The notes under the pieces were generated by a model, which was not told the DNA's origin, searched no databases, and was given only the letters and a program-made list of their open reading frames with translations. A DNA stretch of 64,000 nucleotides. Source: Streptomyces sp. NBC_00273. GTDB lineage: Bacteria; Actinomycetota; Actinomycetes; Streptomycetales; Streptomycetaceae. Each line of letters starts with the position of its first letter. Position 1 is the stretch's first letter. The DNA is taken from positions 1,240,001-1,304,000 of the forward strand of contig NZ_CP108067.1 of the NCBI RefSeq assembly GCF_036178145.1. Direction: 5' to 3'. The position numbers and the translations under genes were made by a program. Shown here piece by piece: positions 1 through 7,878 of this stretch.

Positions 1-345
1 GGCGCCGCGCTGATCCAGTGGACCTGCGCGGCGGGCAGCGTCAACCAGCAGGTGTGGTTCCAGGGCGTGGGGGAACGGATCATGCTCCGTCACAGCGGGA
101 AGTGCCTCGCGGTGCGGGACGCGTCCCCCGATGACGGCGCCGCGGTCGTCCAGACCACCTGCGGCGACGGGCCCGGACAGAAGTGGAGGACGGCCCAGGC
201 GGGCCCGACCGGTATGCGCCTCGTCGCCCAGCACAGCGGCAAGTGCGTCGATGTCGCGAACCAGTCATGGGCCGACGGCACGCGGCTCGTCCAGTGGACG
301 TGCAACGGCGGCGACAACCAGAAGTGGCGGCGCTCGGCCGTCTGA
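1..345 (+). CDS. Ricin-type beta-trefoil lectin domain (CBM13), C-terminal end of a larger protein
   Basis: The reading frame is open from the first base and ends at a TGA, so only the last 114 codons of a longer gene are present. They contain two complete ricin-B subdomains and the end of a third. Each has the hallmark Q-x-W (QVWF, QKWR, QKWR) after a 'HSGKCLAV/HSGKCVDV' stretch. In streptomycetes such modules usually sit at the C-terminus of secreted glycoside hydrolases and bind galactose-type polysaccharides. The catalytic part lies outside the window, so the enzyme class cannot be read. The galactan genes that follow make a secreted glycosidase likely, but that is inference. Confidence 0.85.
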   Translation, partial: GAALIQWTCAAGSVNQQVWFQGVGERIMLRHSGKCLAVRDASPDDGAAVVQTTCGDGPGQKWRTAQAGPTGMRLVAQHSGKCVDVANQSWADGTRLVQWTCNGGDNQKWRRSAV

Positions 346-375
346 CCCGCCCCTCCCCTTCGCCCCGGCACCGGT

Positions 376-411
376 GGGGCCGTGTGAACCCACGACGTGG
401 GACACGGCCCC
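376..411. terminator. Bipartite hairpin between convergent genes
   Basis: GGGGCCGTGT pairs with ACACGGCCCC, and inside it CCCAC pairs with GTGGG. It lies between the stop of the ricin-domain gene and the stop of the convergent GH35 gene. There is no T-run, as is common for actinobacterial terminators. Confidence 0.6.
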
Positions 412-429
412 GCACGGCCGCCGGGGCGC

Positions 430-2181
430 TCAGTCCTCGACGGGACCGAGGTCGGGCGCGTCCCGGAAGGCCACCTTCCGGTCAGGGCCGGGTGCGTGGA
501 GTTCGAGTACGACGACTTCGTTCGCGCCCCTGCGCAGCACCGGGCCGGGGACGTACAGCGAGTGCTGGGGGCCCCGGGACCAGTAGCGGCCGAGGGCGAA
601 GCCGTTGACCCAGACGCTGCCCTTCCGCCAGCCGTCGAGGTGGAGGAAGGTGTCGGCCGGCCGGTCCGCGTCGAAGGTGCCCCGGTAGAAGGCCGGTCCG
701 GTCGGTGTGGCCGCCCCGGCGCCGAACGGCAGGTCCTCAAGGGCCGTGAGCGGCAGCGGACGGCTGGTCCATCCGTCGAGCGGGGAGCCGCCGAGCGAAA
801 CGCGGCCGAGCAGTCCCTTGCGGTCGTGGATGCCCCAGCCGTAGTTCACCCGCCCCTGGTTCTCGACGAGAACGCTCAGGACGGCGCCCGGCCGCGGGAC
901 CGCGAAAGTGAGGGCGTGCTCGTGGCTCTCCCGCTCCAGCACCCCCACCGGCTGGCCGTCGACGAAGACCTGGGCGCGGTCGCGTACCTGCTCCAGTTCG
1001 AGCAGGGCGGGCCCGGCATCCGGCAGGTCCGCCTCGTACAGCACGAAACCGTAGCCCTGTCCGAGTTCCTCCATGGTCAGCGGACGAGGCGAGGCGACGG
1101 CGTCCCCGAGGGCCGGTGCGGCGTCCAGCAGACCGATGCTCTCGGTCAGCTCCACCGCCTCCAGGCTGAACTTCGCAGCACGTGGGGGCGGTACCTCTGC
1201 CGGGACCGGGGCGTATTTGGCGATGACCTTGCGGAACGCGGCGAACTTCTCGGTCGGGTCGCCGGCCTCGTCGAGGGGGGCGTCGTAGTCGTAGGAGGTC
1301 ACGGTCGGCCGGTAGGTGTGCTTGTCGTTGGCGCCGTTCATGAAGCCGAAGTTCGTGCCGCCGTGGAACATGTAGAAGTTCACGGAGGCCCCGGTCGCGA
1401 GCAGCTCGTCGAGCTCCTGGGACGCCTGCTCCGCGCCGCGGACGACATGGTGTGCGCCCCACCGGTCGAACCAGCCGATCCAGAACTCCGTGCAGAGCAG
1501 CGGCCCGGACGGCCGGGCGGTGCGCAGGGTCGCGAGGTGTGCCGCCGACCGGCTGCCGAAGTTCGCGGTGGCGAGCACGCCCGGCAGCGCCCCTCGTTCG
1601 AGGTCGGCCGGCTGGTCACAGGTGAAGAGCGGGACGTCGACGCCGTGGCGGTGCAGGGAGTCGGCGAGGTGCTCCAGGTAGGCGGTGTCGTCTCCGTACG
1701 CGCCGTACTCGTTCTCCACCTGCACGGCCAGCACCGGTCCGCCCCGGGTGGCGAGGCGGTCGTGCAGCGGGGGCAGGAGCCGGCCGAAGTAGTCGTCGAC
1801 CGCGGCGAGGAACCGCGGGTCGCGGCTGCGCAGCCGCATGGACGGGTCGGCCAGGAGCCACGAGGGCAGGCCGCCGCCCTCCCATTCGGCACAGATGTAG
1901 GGGCCGGGCCGCAGGAGTACGTGCAGCCCCTCGGCGGCGGCGAGATCGAGGAACCGGGGCAGGTCGAGCCCGTCGTCCATGCGGAACTCGTCGGGCCGCG
2001 GCTGGTGGAGGTTCCACGGCACGTACGTCTCCACCGTGTTGAGTCCCATGAGACGGGCCTTGTGCAGCCGGTCGGCCCACAGGTCGGGATGGACGCGGAA
2101 GTAGTGCAGTCCGCCCGAGAGGATGCGGAAGGGATCTCCGTCGAGCCGGAATCCGTCGTCTTCGATCTGGAGAAGGGGCAT
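430..2181 (-). CDS. Beta-galactosidase, glycoside hydrolase family 35
   Basis: GH35 enzymes remove terminal beta-galactosyl residues from oligo- and polysaccharides. The 583-residue protein opens with the family (beta/alpha)8 barrel ('GGLHYFRVHPDLW', 'ETYVPWNLHQP', 'RPGPYICAEWEGGGLPSWL'). The likely acid/base is the Glu of VQVENEYGAY (about 158) and the nucleophile the Glu of TEFWIGWFDRWG (about 232). Beta-sandwich domains follow. There is no signal peptide, so it probably acts on imported oligosaccharides. The ATG at 2181 is chosen because GAGGAG lies 7 nt upstream; a TTG 15 nt earlier falls in that box. A LacI-type operator lies about 61 nt upstream of the start, tying it to the galactanase genes near 27-31 kb. 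Confidence 0.93.
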   Translation of the reverse strand: MPLLQIEDDGFRLDGDPFRILSGGLHYFRVHPDLWADRLHKARLMGLNTVETYVPWNLHQPRPDEFRMDDGLDLPRFLDLAAAEGLHVLLRPGPYICAEWEGGGLPSWLLADPSMRLRSRDPRFLAAVDDYFGRLLPPLHDRLATRGGPVLAVQVENEYGAYGDDTAYLEHLADSLHRHGVDVPLFTCDQPADLERGALPGVLATANFGSRSAAHLATLRTARPSGPLLCTEFWIGWFDRWGAHHVVRGAEQASQELDELLATGASVNFYMFHGGTNFGFMNGANDKHTYRPTVTSYDYDAPLDEAGDPTEKFAAFRKVIAKYAPVPAEVPPPRAAKFSLEAVELTESIGLLDAAPALGDAVASPRPLTMEELGQGYGFVLYEADLPDAGPALLELEQVRDRAQVFVDGQPVGVLERESHEHALTFAVPRPGAVLSVLVENQGRVNYGWGIHDRKGLLGRVSLGGSPLDGWTSRPLPLTALEDLPFGAGAATPTGPAFYRGTFDADRPADTFLHLDGWRKGSVWVNGFALGRYWSRGPQHSLYVPGPVLRRGANEVVVLELHAPGPDRKVAFRDAPDLGPVED

Positions 2182-2241
2182 GCGCGTGCTCCTCAACTGA
2201 GCAGGGATGCGCGGATCGCGCGCGGGACTGTCGCCGTGCTG

Positions 2242-2259
2242 AATGTTTGCGTAAACATT
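2242..2259 (-). promoter_or_regulatory. LacI-type operator upstream of the GH35 gene
   Basis: AATGTTTGCGTAAACATT is a near-perfect palindrome with a central CG, the form bound by LacI/GalR repressors. Its relatives in this window are at 27472, 29697, 38519 and 48013. It sits where it could block transcription of the GH35 gene. Confidence 0.65.
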
Positions 2260-2289
2260 GGCGCGATGGCAAGTCCTTGCTGCGGACGG

Positions 2290-2736
2290 TCAGGTGGGCA
2301 GCTCAGCCCAGACCAGCTGGCCGGCGGCCGTCGGCCGGACTCCCCAGGCGCTGCTCAGCGTGTCCACCAGCAGCAGGCCGCGGCCCGTGCAGCTCTCGAC
2401 GCGGACCGAGTGGGTGCGGGAGCGTGGGTCGAAACCCGGGCCGAAGTCCTCGACTTCCAGCCGCACCACCCGTCGGCCGGTGTCGGGACATCGCAGGGCC
2501 AGGGTGATCCGGGCCGGGGTGCCGCCGTGGCGCACGGCGTTGGTGGCCAGTTCGGTCGCGATCAGGAGGAGGTCGTCGCTCGGCCCGTGCAGGTGCCATC
2601 CGGCGAGCCGGGCCGTGATCCAGGTCCGGAGCAGGCGTGGGGCCTTGAGGTCCGCGGGAAGCTCGTAGCGGTGTGCGCACGGGCTGACCTTGCGGGAGCT
2701 CGGAGCGGTTGTGGTGACGCGGGCGGTGCGAGGCAT
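2290..2736 (-). CDS. ATP-binding protein of the anti-sigma/SpoIIAB-like (HATPase_c_2) class
   Basis: A 148-residue single-domain GHKL ATPase. It has the N-box (ELATNAVRHG, about 73-82) and G1 box (EDFGPGF, about 107-113), then a GRGLLLVDTLS G2-like segment. Streptomycetes carry dozens of such proteins; some are anti-sigma kinases, and the partner cannot be predicted from sequence. The start ATG has GAGGAGAT 6-7 nt upstream. It lies alone, downstream of the divergently numbered ABM gene and upstream of the GH35 gene, all on the minus strand. The GH35 operator sits in the gap, so the GH35 gene probably has its own promoter. Confidence 0.82.
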   Translation of the reverse strand: MPRTARVTTTAPSSRKVSPCAHRYELPADLKAPRLLRTWITARLAGWHLHGPSDDLLLIATELATNAVRHGGTPARITLALRCPDTGRRVVRLEVEDFGPGFDPRSRTHSVRVESCTGRGLLLVDTLSSAWGVRPTAAGQLVWAELPT

Positions 2737-2804
2737 GAGATCTCCTCGGCTTGCTGGTGTCCGCCTGCCCGCCTGTGCCGGGCGGACAGGCGGGCAGGCG
2801 GCCG

Positions 2805-3134
2805 TCAGGCCGGGTCGGCCGTGACGGTGACGGGGACCTCGCGCAGCGGAATCAGCTTGATCGGTTCCGCCAGGAGCTCTTCGAAGCGGGCTGCGAAGGC
2901 CTGGAAGTGGGGCGTGGCCATGTGGAAGTCAAGGGCTTCCTGGTCGGCCCAGGTCTCGCGTACGTAGAAGGTGCCGGGCTCCTCCAGCAGTTCGAACGGC
3001 GCGTAGTCGAAGCACCCGTCCTCGGCGCGGGACGGTTCGACCAGTGCGGCCAGGGCGTCCTGCAACGCTCGGCGCCGCGTCGGCTTCGCGCGCACGCGGG
3101 CAAGGGCGACGAGCGGCTGGGAAAGGGGGGACAT
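2805..3134 (-). CDS. Antibiotic biosynthesis monooxygenase (ABM) domain protein, putative quinol monooxygenase
   Basis: A small (109 aa) ferredoxin-like ABM-fold protein. Visible family features are 'LVALARVRAKPTRRRALQDAL', 'EDGCFDYAPFELLEEPGTFYVRETWAD' and the C-terminal 'FHMATPHFQAFAARFEELL'. YgiN-like members oxidise quinols or act in signalling; the substrate is unknown here. The ATG at 3134 is preferred because GAGGAG precedes it; an upstream in-frame start lacks a box. It follows the quinone oxidoreductase-like gene by 61 nt on the same strand, so both are probably co-transcribed and controlled by the divergent HxlR regulator. A role in quinone or electrophile stress fits. Confidence 0.85.
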   Translation of the reverse strand: MSPLSQPLVALARVRAKPTRRRALQDALAALVEPSRAEDGCFDYAPFELLEEPGTFYVRETWADQEALDFHMATPHFQAFAARFEELLAEPIKLIPLREVPVTVTADPA

Positions 3135-3195
3135 GGCCTTCTCCTCGGGTCGGACGGCGCCGGGGCGGCGCGATGGGTGAGCTCTGGTCACCGGC

Positions 3196-4245
3196 TCAGA
3201 AGCCGGTGAGGGTGATCTTGCCGATGGCGCTGCCGGATTCCAGGATCCGGTGGGCTTGGCGCAGATGGGCCGCGTTGACCGTGCCGAGGTCGGTGGTGGC
3301 GGTCGTCGCGAGGGCGCCGCGGTCGACGAGCCCGGCGACGCGGGTGAGGATGTCGTGCTGCCGAGCCCGGTCCGGGGTGCGGTACAGCGACCGGGTGAAC
3401 ATCAGCTCCCAGTGGAAGGAGATGCTCTTGGACTTCAGCAGCCCGATCTCCACGGGCCCGAAGTCGTCGATGGCAACGATCCCGCCGAAGGGCACCAGCA
3501 TGTCCGCGTAGGCGGCGAGGTTGCGGTCCGTGCCGGCCGTGCTGAAGACGTGGTCCAGGCCGCCGGGTGCGACCTCGGCCACCTGCTGCGGCAGCGGGCG
3601 GTGGTGGTCGACGACGTGCGTGACGCCCATCCGGCGTGCGAACTCGGCGCTCTCCGGCCGCGAGGCGGTGCCGATCACCGTCAGGTCGGTGAGGGCCCGG
3701 GCCAGTTGCGCCACCATGGCCCCGACGCCGCCGGCGGCCGCTGTCACCAGCATCGTGCCGCTCTCCCGTCCGGTTCCTCCCTCGCGCAGGCCGAGCCGTT
3801 CGAAGAGGCCCTCCCAGGCGGTGAGGGAGGTCAGCGGAAGGGCTGCGGCGTCCGTGAAGGAAAGCGTGGCCGGCTTGGGCCCGACGATGCTCTCGTCGAC
3901 GACGTGGTACTGGGCGTTGGTGCCGGGGCGGTCGATCGCGCCGGCGTAGTAGACCTCGTCGCCGACCGCGAACAGCTCGACCCGGTCGCCGACCGCGACG
4001 ACGGTGCCGGCCGCGTCCCAGCCCAGCACCTTGGGGCGGCCGCCCGGGTCGTCGTTGCGGCGCACCTTGTAGTCGACCGGGTTGACCGCGACGGCCTCGA
4101 CCCGGACGAGGAGGTCGTGCGGGCCGGGCCGGGGCACGGGCAGTTCGACGTCCACCAGGCTCTCGTCGTCCTCGACCGGCAGGCTCGCGCGGTAGGCGAC
4201 CGCCCGCATCGTCTCGTCCGGCGTCTCGTTCGGCATCTCGTTCAT
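3196..4245 (-). CDS. Zinc-type alcohol dehydrogenase-like NAD(P)H:quinone oxidoreductase (MDR family)
   Basis: A 349-residue medium-chain dehydrogenase/reductase. The N-terminal GroES-like fold has 'VRVEAVAVNPVDYKVR' and 'LGWDAAGTVVAVGDRV'. The Rossmann domain carries the NADPH loop TAAAGGVGAM near residue 172. The cysteine and histidine zinc ligands of true alcohol dehydrogenases are absent, which fits the quinone oxidoreductase/enone reductase branch despite the family name. It is transcribed divergently from an HxlR regulator with a shared 230-bp promoter region that contains a 19-bp palindrome. That arrangement is the usual one for quinone- or aldehyde-responsive HxlR systems. The substrate is not known. 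Confidence 0.88.
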   Translation of the reverse strand: MNEMPNETPDETMRAVAYRASLPVEDDESLVDVELPVPRPGPHDLLVRVEAVAVNPVDYKVRRNDDPGGRPKVLGWDAAGTVVAVGDRVELFAVGDEVYYAGAIDRPGTNAQYHVVDESIVGPKPATLSFTDAAALPLTSLTAWEGLFERLGLREGGTGRESGTMLVTAAAGGVGAMVAQLARALTDLTVIGTASRPESAEFARRMGVTHVVDHHRPLPQQVAEVAPGGLDHVFSTAGTDRNLAAYADMLVPFGGIVAIDDFGPVEIGLLKSKSISFHWELMFTRSLYRTPDRARQHDILTRVAGLVDRGALATTATTDLGTVNAAHLRQAHRILESGSAIGKITLTGF

Positions 4246-4428
4246 CCCGCTTCCTCTTACGGTGGTCTTCTTCTCCGACTCGGCCGCCGGCGTCAGAACG
4301 CTGTCCTGCGGCGACGCCGGTCGGGGGTTCCGACTCCGGCGAACCGGGCTCCTGACCCGGGCCGGGGAGGGAGCCGGAGACCCGTTCCGGACGGTACCCC
4401 CGGGGACGTAGTAACCTGCAAGGGAGGC

Positions 4429-4447
4429 TACTTCCCATTGGGAAGTA
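4429..4447. promoter_or_regulatory. Palindromic operator, probably for the HxlR regulator
   Basis: TACTTCCCATTGGGAAGTA is a palindrome with one mismatch at its centre. It lies 38 nt upstream of the HxlR start and inside the divergent intergenic region. HxlR-family proteins such as YodB bind TACT...AGTA palindromes, which this ends with (spacing here 11 rather than 7). A second AGTA (within GTAGTAACC at 4408) lies just upstream. Confidence 0.65.
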
Positions 4448-4484
4448 TCGAGGTGGACGACGCACCGGACAGGAAGTGGAAGTC

Positions 4485-4856
4485 ATGGTCATGGGCTGTA
4501 CGTCGGAGCGGCACGACCAGCACGACGTCTACGCGGCGCAGTGCCCGTGCCGCGAGGTGCTCGACCTCCTGGCCAACAAGTGGTCCGCGCTGGCCATCGG
4601 CGCCATGGAGGACGGGCCGCAGCGCTTCGGCGCCCTGCTCCGCCGCCTCCAGGGTGTCAGTCCGAAGGTCCTGACCGGCACGCTGCGCCGCTTGGAGGAG
4701 AAGGGATTCGTCGACCGGACCGTGTACCCGGCGGTTCCGCCGCACGTGGAGTACGCGCTCACGGCGCTCGGTCACAGCGTGGCGGAGCCCTTGGGGCAGC
4801 TGCGGAGCTGGGTCGAGAACCACCTCGACGAGATCCAGGCCCTTGATCCTGCCTGA
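4485..4856 (+). CDS. HxlR-family winged-helix transcriptional regulator
   Basis: A 123-residue protein with the complete HxlR winged helix: 'CPCREVLDLLANKWSALAIGAMEDGPQRFGALLRRLQGVSPKVLTGTLRRLEEKGFVDR' and the wing 'VPPHVEYALTALGHSV'. The Cys in CPCREV lies at the position of the redox-sensing N-terminal Cys of YodB/QorR-type members, so it could sense quinones or electrophiles (inference). The ATG at 4485 is chosen because AGGAAG lies 8 nt upstream; a GTG 9 nt earlier overlaps that box. It probably represses the divergent oxidoreductase gene and itself. Confidence 0.9.
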   Translation: MVMGCTSERHDQHDVYAAQCPCREVLDLLANKWSALAIGAMEDGPQRFGALLRRLQGVSPKVLTGTLRRLEEKGFVDRTVYPAVPPHVEYALTALGHSVAEPLGQLRSWVENHLDEIQALDPA

Positions 4857-4875
4857 GACCTGTCGCTGCCGGCCT

Positions 4876-5679
4876 TCAGGGCTGGGTGGTGCCCAGGAGC
4901 AGTTCTCCCACCGAATCCCTCAGGACGGAGCACGCCTCGGGGTCGAGGCCGTCGTCGGAGATGAAGTAGTCGATCTCCGAGAGGGCGATGAACCGGCTGA
5001 GACCGACGACGCCCCATTTGGTGTGGTCCGCGACCACGGCCACCTGAGTGGCGCAGTCGATCAGTGCCCGGTTGGTCTGGGCCTCGGCGAGGTTCGGAGT
5101 CGTCGCGCCGGCGCGTTCGGAGACGCCGTGCGCTCCGATGATGAGCAGGTCCACCTGGAGGGAACGGATCGCCTGGTCGGCGAGGGGTCCGACGAGCGAG
5201 GCCGACTTGGTGGGAGTGCCGCCGGTCAGGAGCAGCGCGGGGCCCGTGGGGCCCTCGGCCCCGGTGGGCCGCAGCAGTTGGGCGACCGGCAGGGAGTTGG
5301 TCACCACCGTCAGACCCGCGATGTCCCGGAGCCGGGTCGCTACCGCGTAGGACGTCGTTCCGCCGGAGATGGCCACGACGCTGCCCGGTTTCACGAGGGC
5401 GGAGGCTGCCTCGGCCACCGCCGACTTGGCCCGCGACTCCAGACCGGCCTTCGTTTCGAAGGGTGGTTCGTCTCCTGTGGTGACGGAGGCGCTGATCGCG
5501 CCCCCGTGCACCTTCGACAGGGAACCGGCGCGGGCGAGCACGTCGAGGTCGCGACGAATGGTCATGTCGGAGACGCCCAGCTGTTCCACGAGATCGGCCA
5601 CCCGCACGGCGCCCTCGCGGCGCACGATGTCGAGGATGAGAGCCTGCCGCTGCGGTGCAAGGCGTGCTGACTCGGTCAC
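4876..5679 (-). CDS. DeoR-family sugar-responsive repressor (paralog 1)
   Basis: A 267-residue DeoR protein. Residues 1-60 hold the HTH with the signature 'EQLGVSDMTIRRDLDVLARAGSLSKVHGGA'; the rest is the sugar-phosphate-binding DeoRC fold ('AISGGTTSYAVATRL', 'LLIIGAHGVSERAGATTPNLAEAQTNRAL', 'VADHTKWGVVG'). The GTG at 5679 is chosen because GGGGGA precedes it and it matches the start of the close paralog at 11696. It lies 110 bp downstream of galK on the same strand, so it may be the last gene of the galT-galE-galK operon or have its own promoter. It probably senses a phosphorylated galactose-pathway sugar. Confidence 0.9.
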   Translation of the reverse strand: MTESARLAPQRQALILDIVRREGAVRVADLVEQLGVSDMTIRRDLDVLARAGSLSKVHGGAISASVTTGDEPPFETKAGLESRAKSAVAEAASALVKPGSVVAISGGTTSYAVATRLRDIAGLTVVTNSLPVAQLLRPTGAEGPTGPALLLTGGTPTKSASLVGPLADQAIRSLQVDLLIIGAHGVSERAGATTPNLAEAQTNRALIDCATQVAVVADHTKWGVVGLSRFIALSEIDYFISDDGLDPEACSVLRDSVGELLLGTTQP

Positions 5680-5788
5680 GATCTCGTCCCCCGTTTCTCT
5701 GCGCGCCGTCCGTGTACGCCGCCAAAGTCGCACGGCATTCCTCACGAACGAACAGTCTACGTCGCAGGGCTTCGGCCTCACCGTGTTC

Positions 5789-6922
5789 TCACACAATGCG
5801 CCGGGCGCCGTCGGCCGGGGAGACCGGGAACAGGTGCGGAGCCTGGTACCCGGCCGTACGGAACGCGGTGGTGACAGCGGCGCCGATCGCTTCCACCCGG
5901 TCCTCCTCCGCCAGCACGATGACGGACCCGCCGAAACCGCCACCGGTCATGCGCGCACCGAGAGCTCCGTACGCCAGGGCGGTGTCCACGACGAGGTCGC
6001 TCTCCGCGCAGGAGATCCGGAAGTCGTCGCGCAACGATGCGTGGCCGGCCGTGAGGATCGGTCCCAACGCCGCCAGGTGCCCGGCCCGAAGGCGGACGAC
6101 GGCGTCGGTGACCCGAGCGTTCTCCGTCACCACGTGCCGGACCAGGGGCACCAGGTGGGCGGGGAGCGCTGCGGCCGCCCCGTGCAGGTCCGCGGGAGTG
6201 AGGTCGCGCAGTGCCGCCAGCCCGAGCAGCCGGGCGGCCTGCTCGCACCCGGCCCGCAGGGCCGCGTACGCGCCGTCGCCGAGGTCGTGCTTCACCCGGG
6301 TGTCGACGACCAGCAGGCTCATCCCCTGGGTCTCCGGGGCGAACGGGACCTGCTCGTGGGCGCCGGCGCGGATGTCCAGGTGCAGGGCCGAACCGGCGGT
6401 GCAACAGGCGGAGGCCAACTGGTCCATGGCCCCGCACGGCACTCCGGCGAAGCCGTTCTCCGCACGCTGGCCGATCAGCGCGAGGGCGGTCGCGCTCAAG
6501 TTCAGCCCGTAGAGGTCGTTGTAGGCGAAGGCGACCGCGCACTCGAGCGCGGCGGAGGACGAAAGACCGGCGCCGGTGGGCACCGTGCTGTCGATGTGGA
6601 GGTCGGCGCCCCCGGGCCGGTGTCCGGCTTCGCGCAACGCCCAGACGACCCCCGCCGGGTAGGCGCCCCATGTGGTGACGGCGCCGGGGGTGAGTCGCTC
6701 GACGTGGAGGTCGATGACCGGGCCGTCCCCCTGGGCGCTGTGCAGCCGCAGGCGGCCGTCCTGGCGCCTGCGCGCCGCGACCAGGGTGTGCTGGGGGATG
6801 GCGATGGGCAGGGCGAAGCCGTCGTTGTAGTCGGTGTGCTCCCCGATCAGGTTGACCCGGCCGGGCGCTGCCCAGACCCTGTCCGGGTAGGCGCCGTAGA
6901 TGCGCCGGAAGGCCTCCTTCAT
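5789..6922 (-). CDS. galK: Galactokinase
   Basis: Phosphorylates alpha-D-galactose to galactose-1-phosphate with ATP, the first Leloir step. The 377-residue protein carries the GalK signature 'GRVNLIGEHTDYNDGF' (about 22-37), the GHMP ATP loop 'PTGAGLSSSAALE', and the third motif 'MTGGGFGGSVI' near the C-terminus. Length is typical for bacterial GalK. Its ATG overlaps the galE stop (ATGA), so the two are translationally coupled. Confidence 0.97.
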   Translation of the reverse strand: MKEAFRRIYGAYPDRVWAAPGRVNLIGEHTDYNDGFALPIAIPQHTLVAARRRQDGRLRLHSAQGDGPVIDLHVERLTPGAVTTWGAYPAGVVWALREAGHRPGGADLHIDSTVPTGAGLSSSAALECAVAFAYNDLYGLNLSATALALIGQRAENGFAGVPCGAMDQLASACCTAGSALHLDIRAGAHEQVPFAPETQGMSLLVVDTRVKHDLGDGAYAALRAGCEQAARLLGLAALRDLTPADLHGAAAALPAHLVPLVRHVVTENARVTDAVVRLRAGHLAALGPILTAGHASLRDDFRISCAESDLVVDTALAYGALGARMTGGGFGGSVIVLAEEDRVEAIGAAVTTAFRTAGYQAPHLFPVSPADGARRIV

Positions 6923-7878
6923 GCGGTCACCTCACGTGCGAAGGCCCAGGCGTCGGCCACGATGGAGTCCAGGTCGGTGTGGCGGGGCCGCCAGCCGAGG
7001 CGCTCGCGCGCGCGGACCGCGGAGGCGACCAGTACCGCGGGGTCGCCGGGACGGCGGGGGCGCACGACCTCCGGGATCGTCCGGCCCGTGACCCGTCGCA
7101 CGGAGTCGATCACCTCCCGGACCGTGAAGCCCTCGCCGTTGCCCAGATTGCAGATCAGGTGCTCGCCGGGACGGGCTGCCTCCAGGGCCAGCAGGTGGGC
7201 CTCGGCGAGGTCGGCGACGTGGATGTAGTCGCGTACGCAGGTGCCGTCGCGCGTGGGGTAGTCGTCGCCGTGGACGTCGATGTGCGGGCGCCGTCCCAGG
7301 GCCACTTGGAGGATGAGCGGGATGAGGTGCGACTCGGGTGCGTGGCGCTCGCCGTGGCCCGCGTGGGCGCCCGCGACGTTGAAGTACCGCAAGGACACGG
7401 CGGCCAGCCCGTGGGCGGCGGCCTCGCCGGTGATCAGGTGGTCGACGGCCAGTTTGGTCGCGCCGTAGGGGCTGGTGGGCGCGGTGCGGGCGTCGTCGGC
7501 GATCGGCAGCCGTTCGGGTTCGCCGTAGACCGCAGCGGTGGAGGAGAACACCAGGGTGCGCACGTCTGCGTGCCGCATGGCGGCCATCAGCTCCAGCGAG
7601 CCGGTCACGTTGTTGCGCCAGTACTTGTCCGGGTCGCGTACGGACTCGGCCACCTGCGAGGAGGCGGCGAAGTGCAGGACGGCGGCGTGGTCGGCGGACA
7701 GGAGGGCGGCCGCATGCCCGAGACCGCCCCGGACGAACTCGGCGCCCGCCGGAACGGCTTGGGGCGTGCCGGTCGACAGGTCGTCGAGCACCGTCACGCG
7801 GTGGCCGGCTTCGAGGAGGTGGGCCACCACCACGCTGCCGATGTAGCCGGCTCCCCCGGTCACGAGGTACCGGCTCAT
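6919..7878 (-). CDS. galE: UDP-glucose 4-epimerase
   Basis: Interconverts UDP-galactose and UDP-glucose with bound NAD. The 319-residue extended SDR has the Rossmann loop 'VTGGAGYIGS' (about 6-15), the catalytic Ser in 'FSSTAAVYGEPE' and the YxxxK pair in 'SPYGATKLAVD'. The end 'RERLGWRPRHTDLDSIVADAWAF' is typical of GalE. It is the middle gene of galT-galE-galK: the start overlaps the galT stop and the stop overlaps the galK start. Confidence 0.96.
   Translation of the reverse strand: MSRYLVTGGAGYIGSVVVAHLLEAGHRVTVLDDLSTGTPQAVPAGAEFVRGGLGHAAALLSADHAAVLHFAASSQVAESVRDPDKYWRNNVTGSLELMAAMRHADVRTLVFSSTAAVYGEPERLPIADDARTAPTSPYGATKLAVDHLITGEAAAHGLAAVSLRYFNVAGAHAGHGERHAPESHLIPLILQVALGRRPHIDVHGDDYPTRDGTCVRDYIHVADLAEAHLLALEAARPGEHLICNLGNGEGFTVREVIDSVRRVTGRTIPEVVRPRRPGDPAVLVASAVRARERLGWRPRHTDLDSIVADAWAFAREVTA

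Noticed and set aside
397..2967. Long plus-strand frame over the GH35 gene
   Set aside because: Antisense shadow; the GH35 catalytic motifs are on the minus strand.
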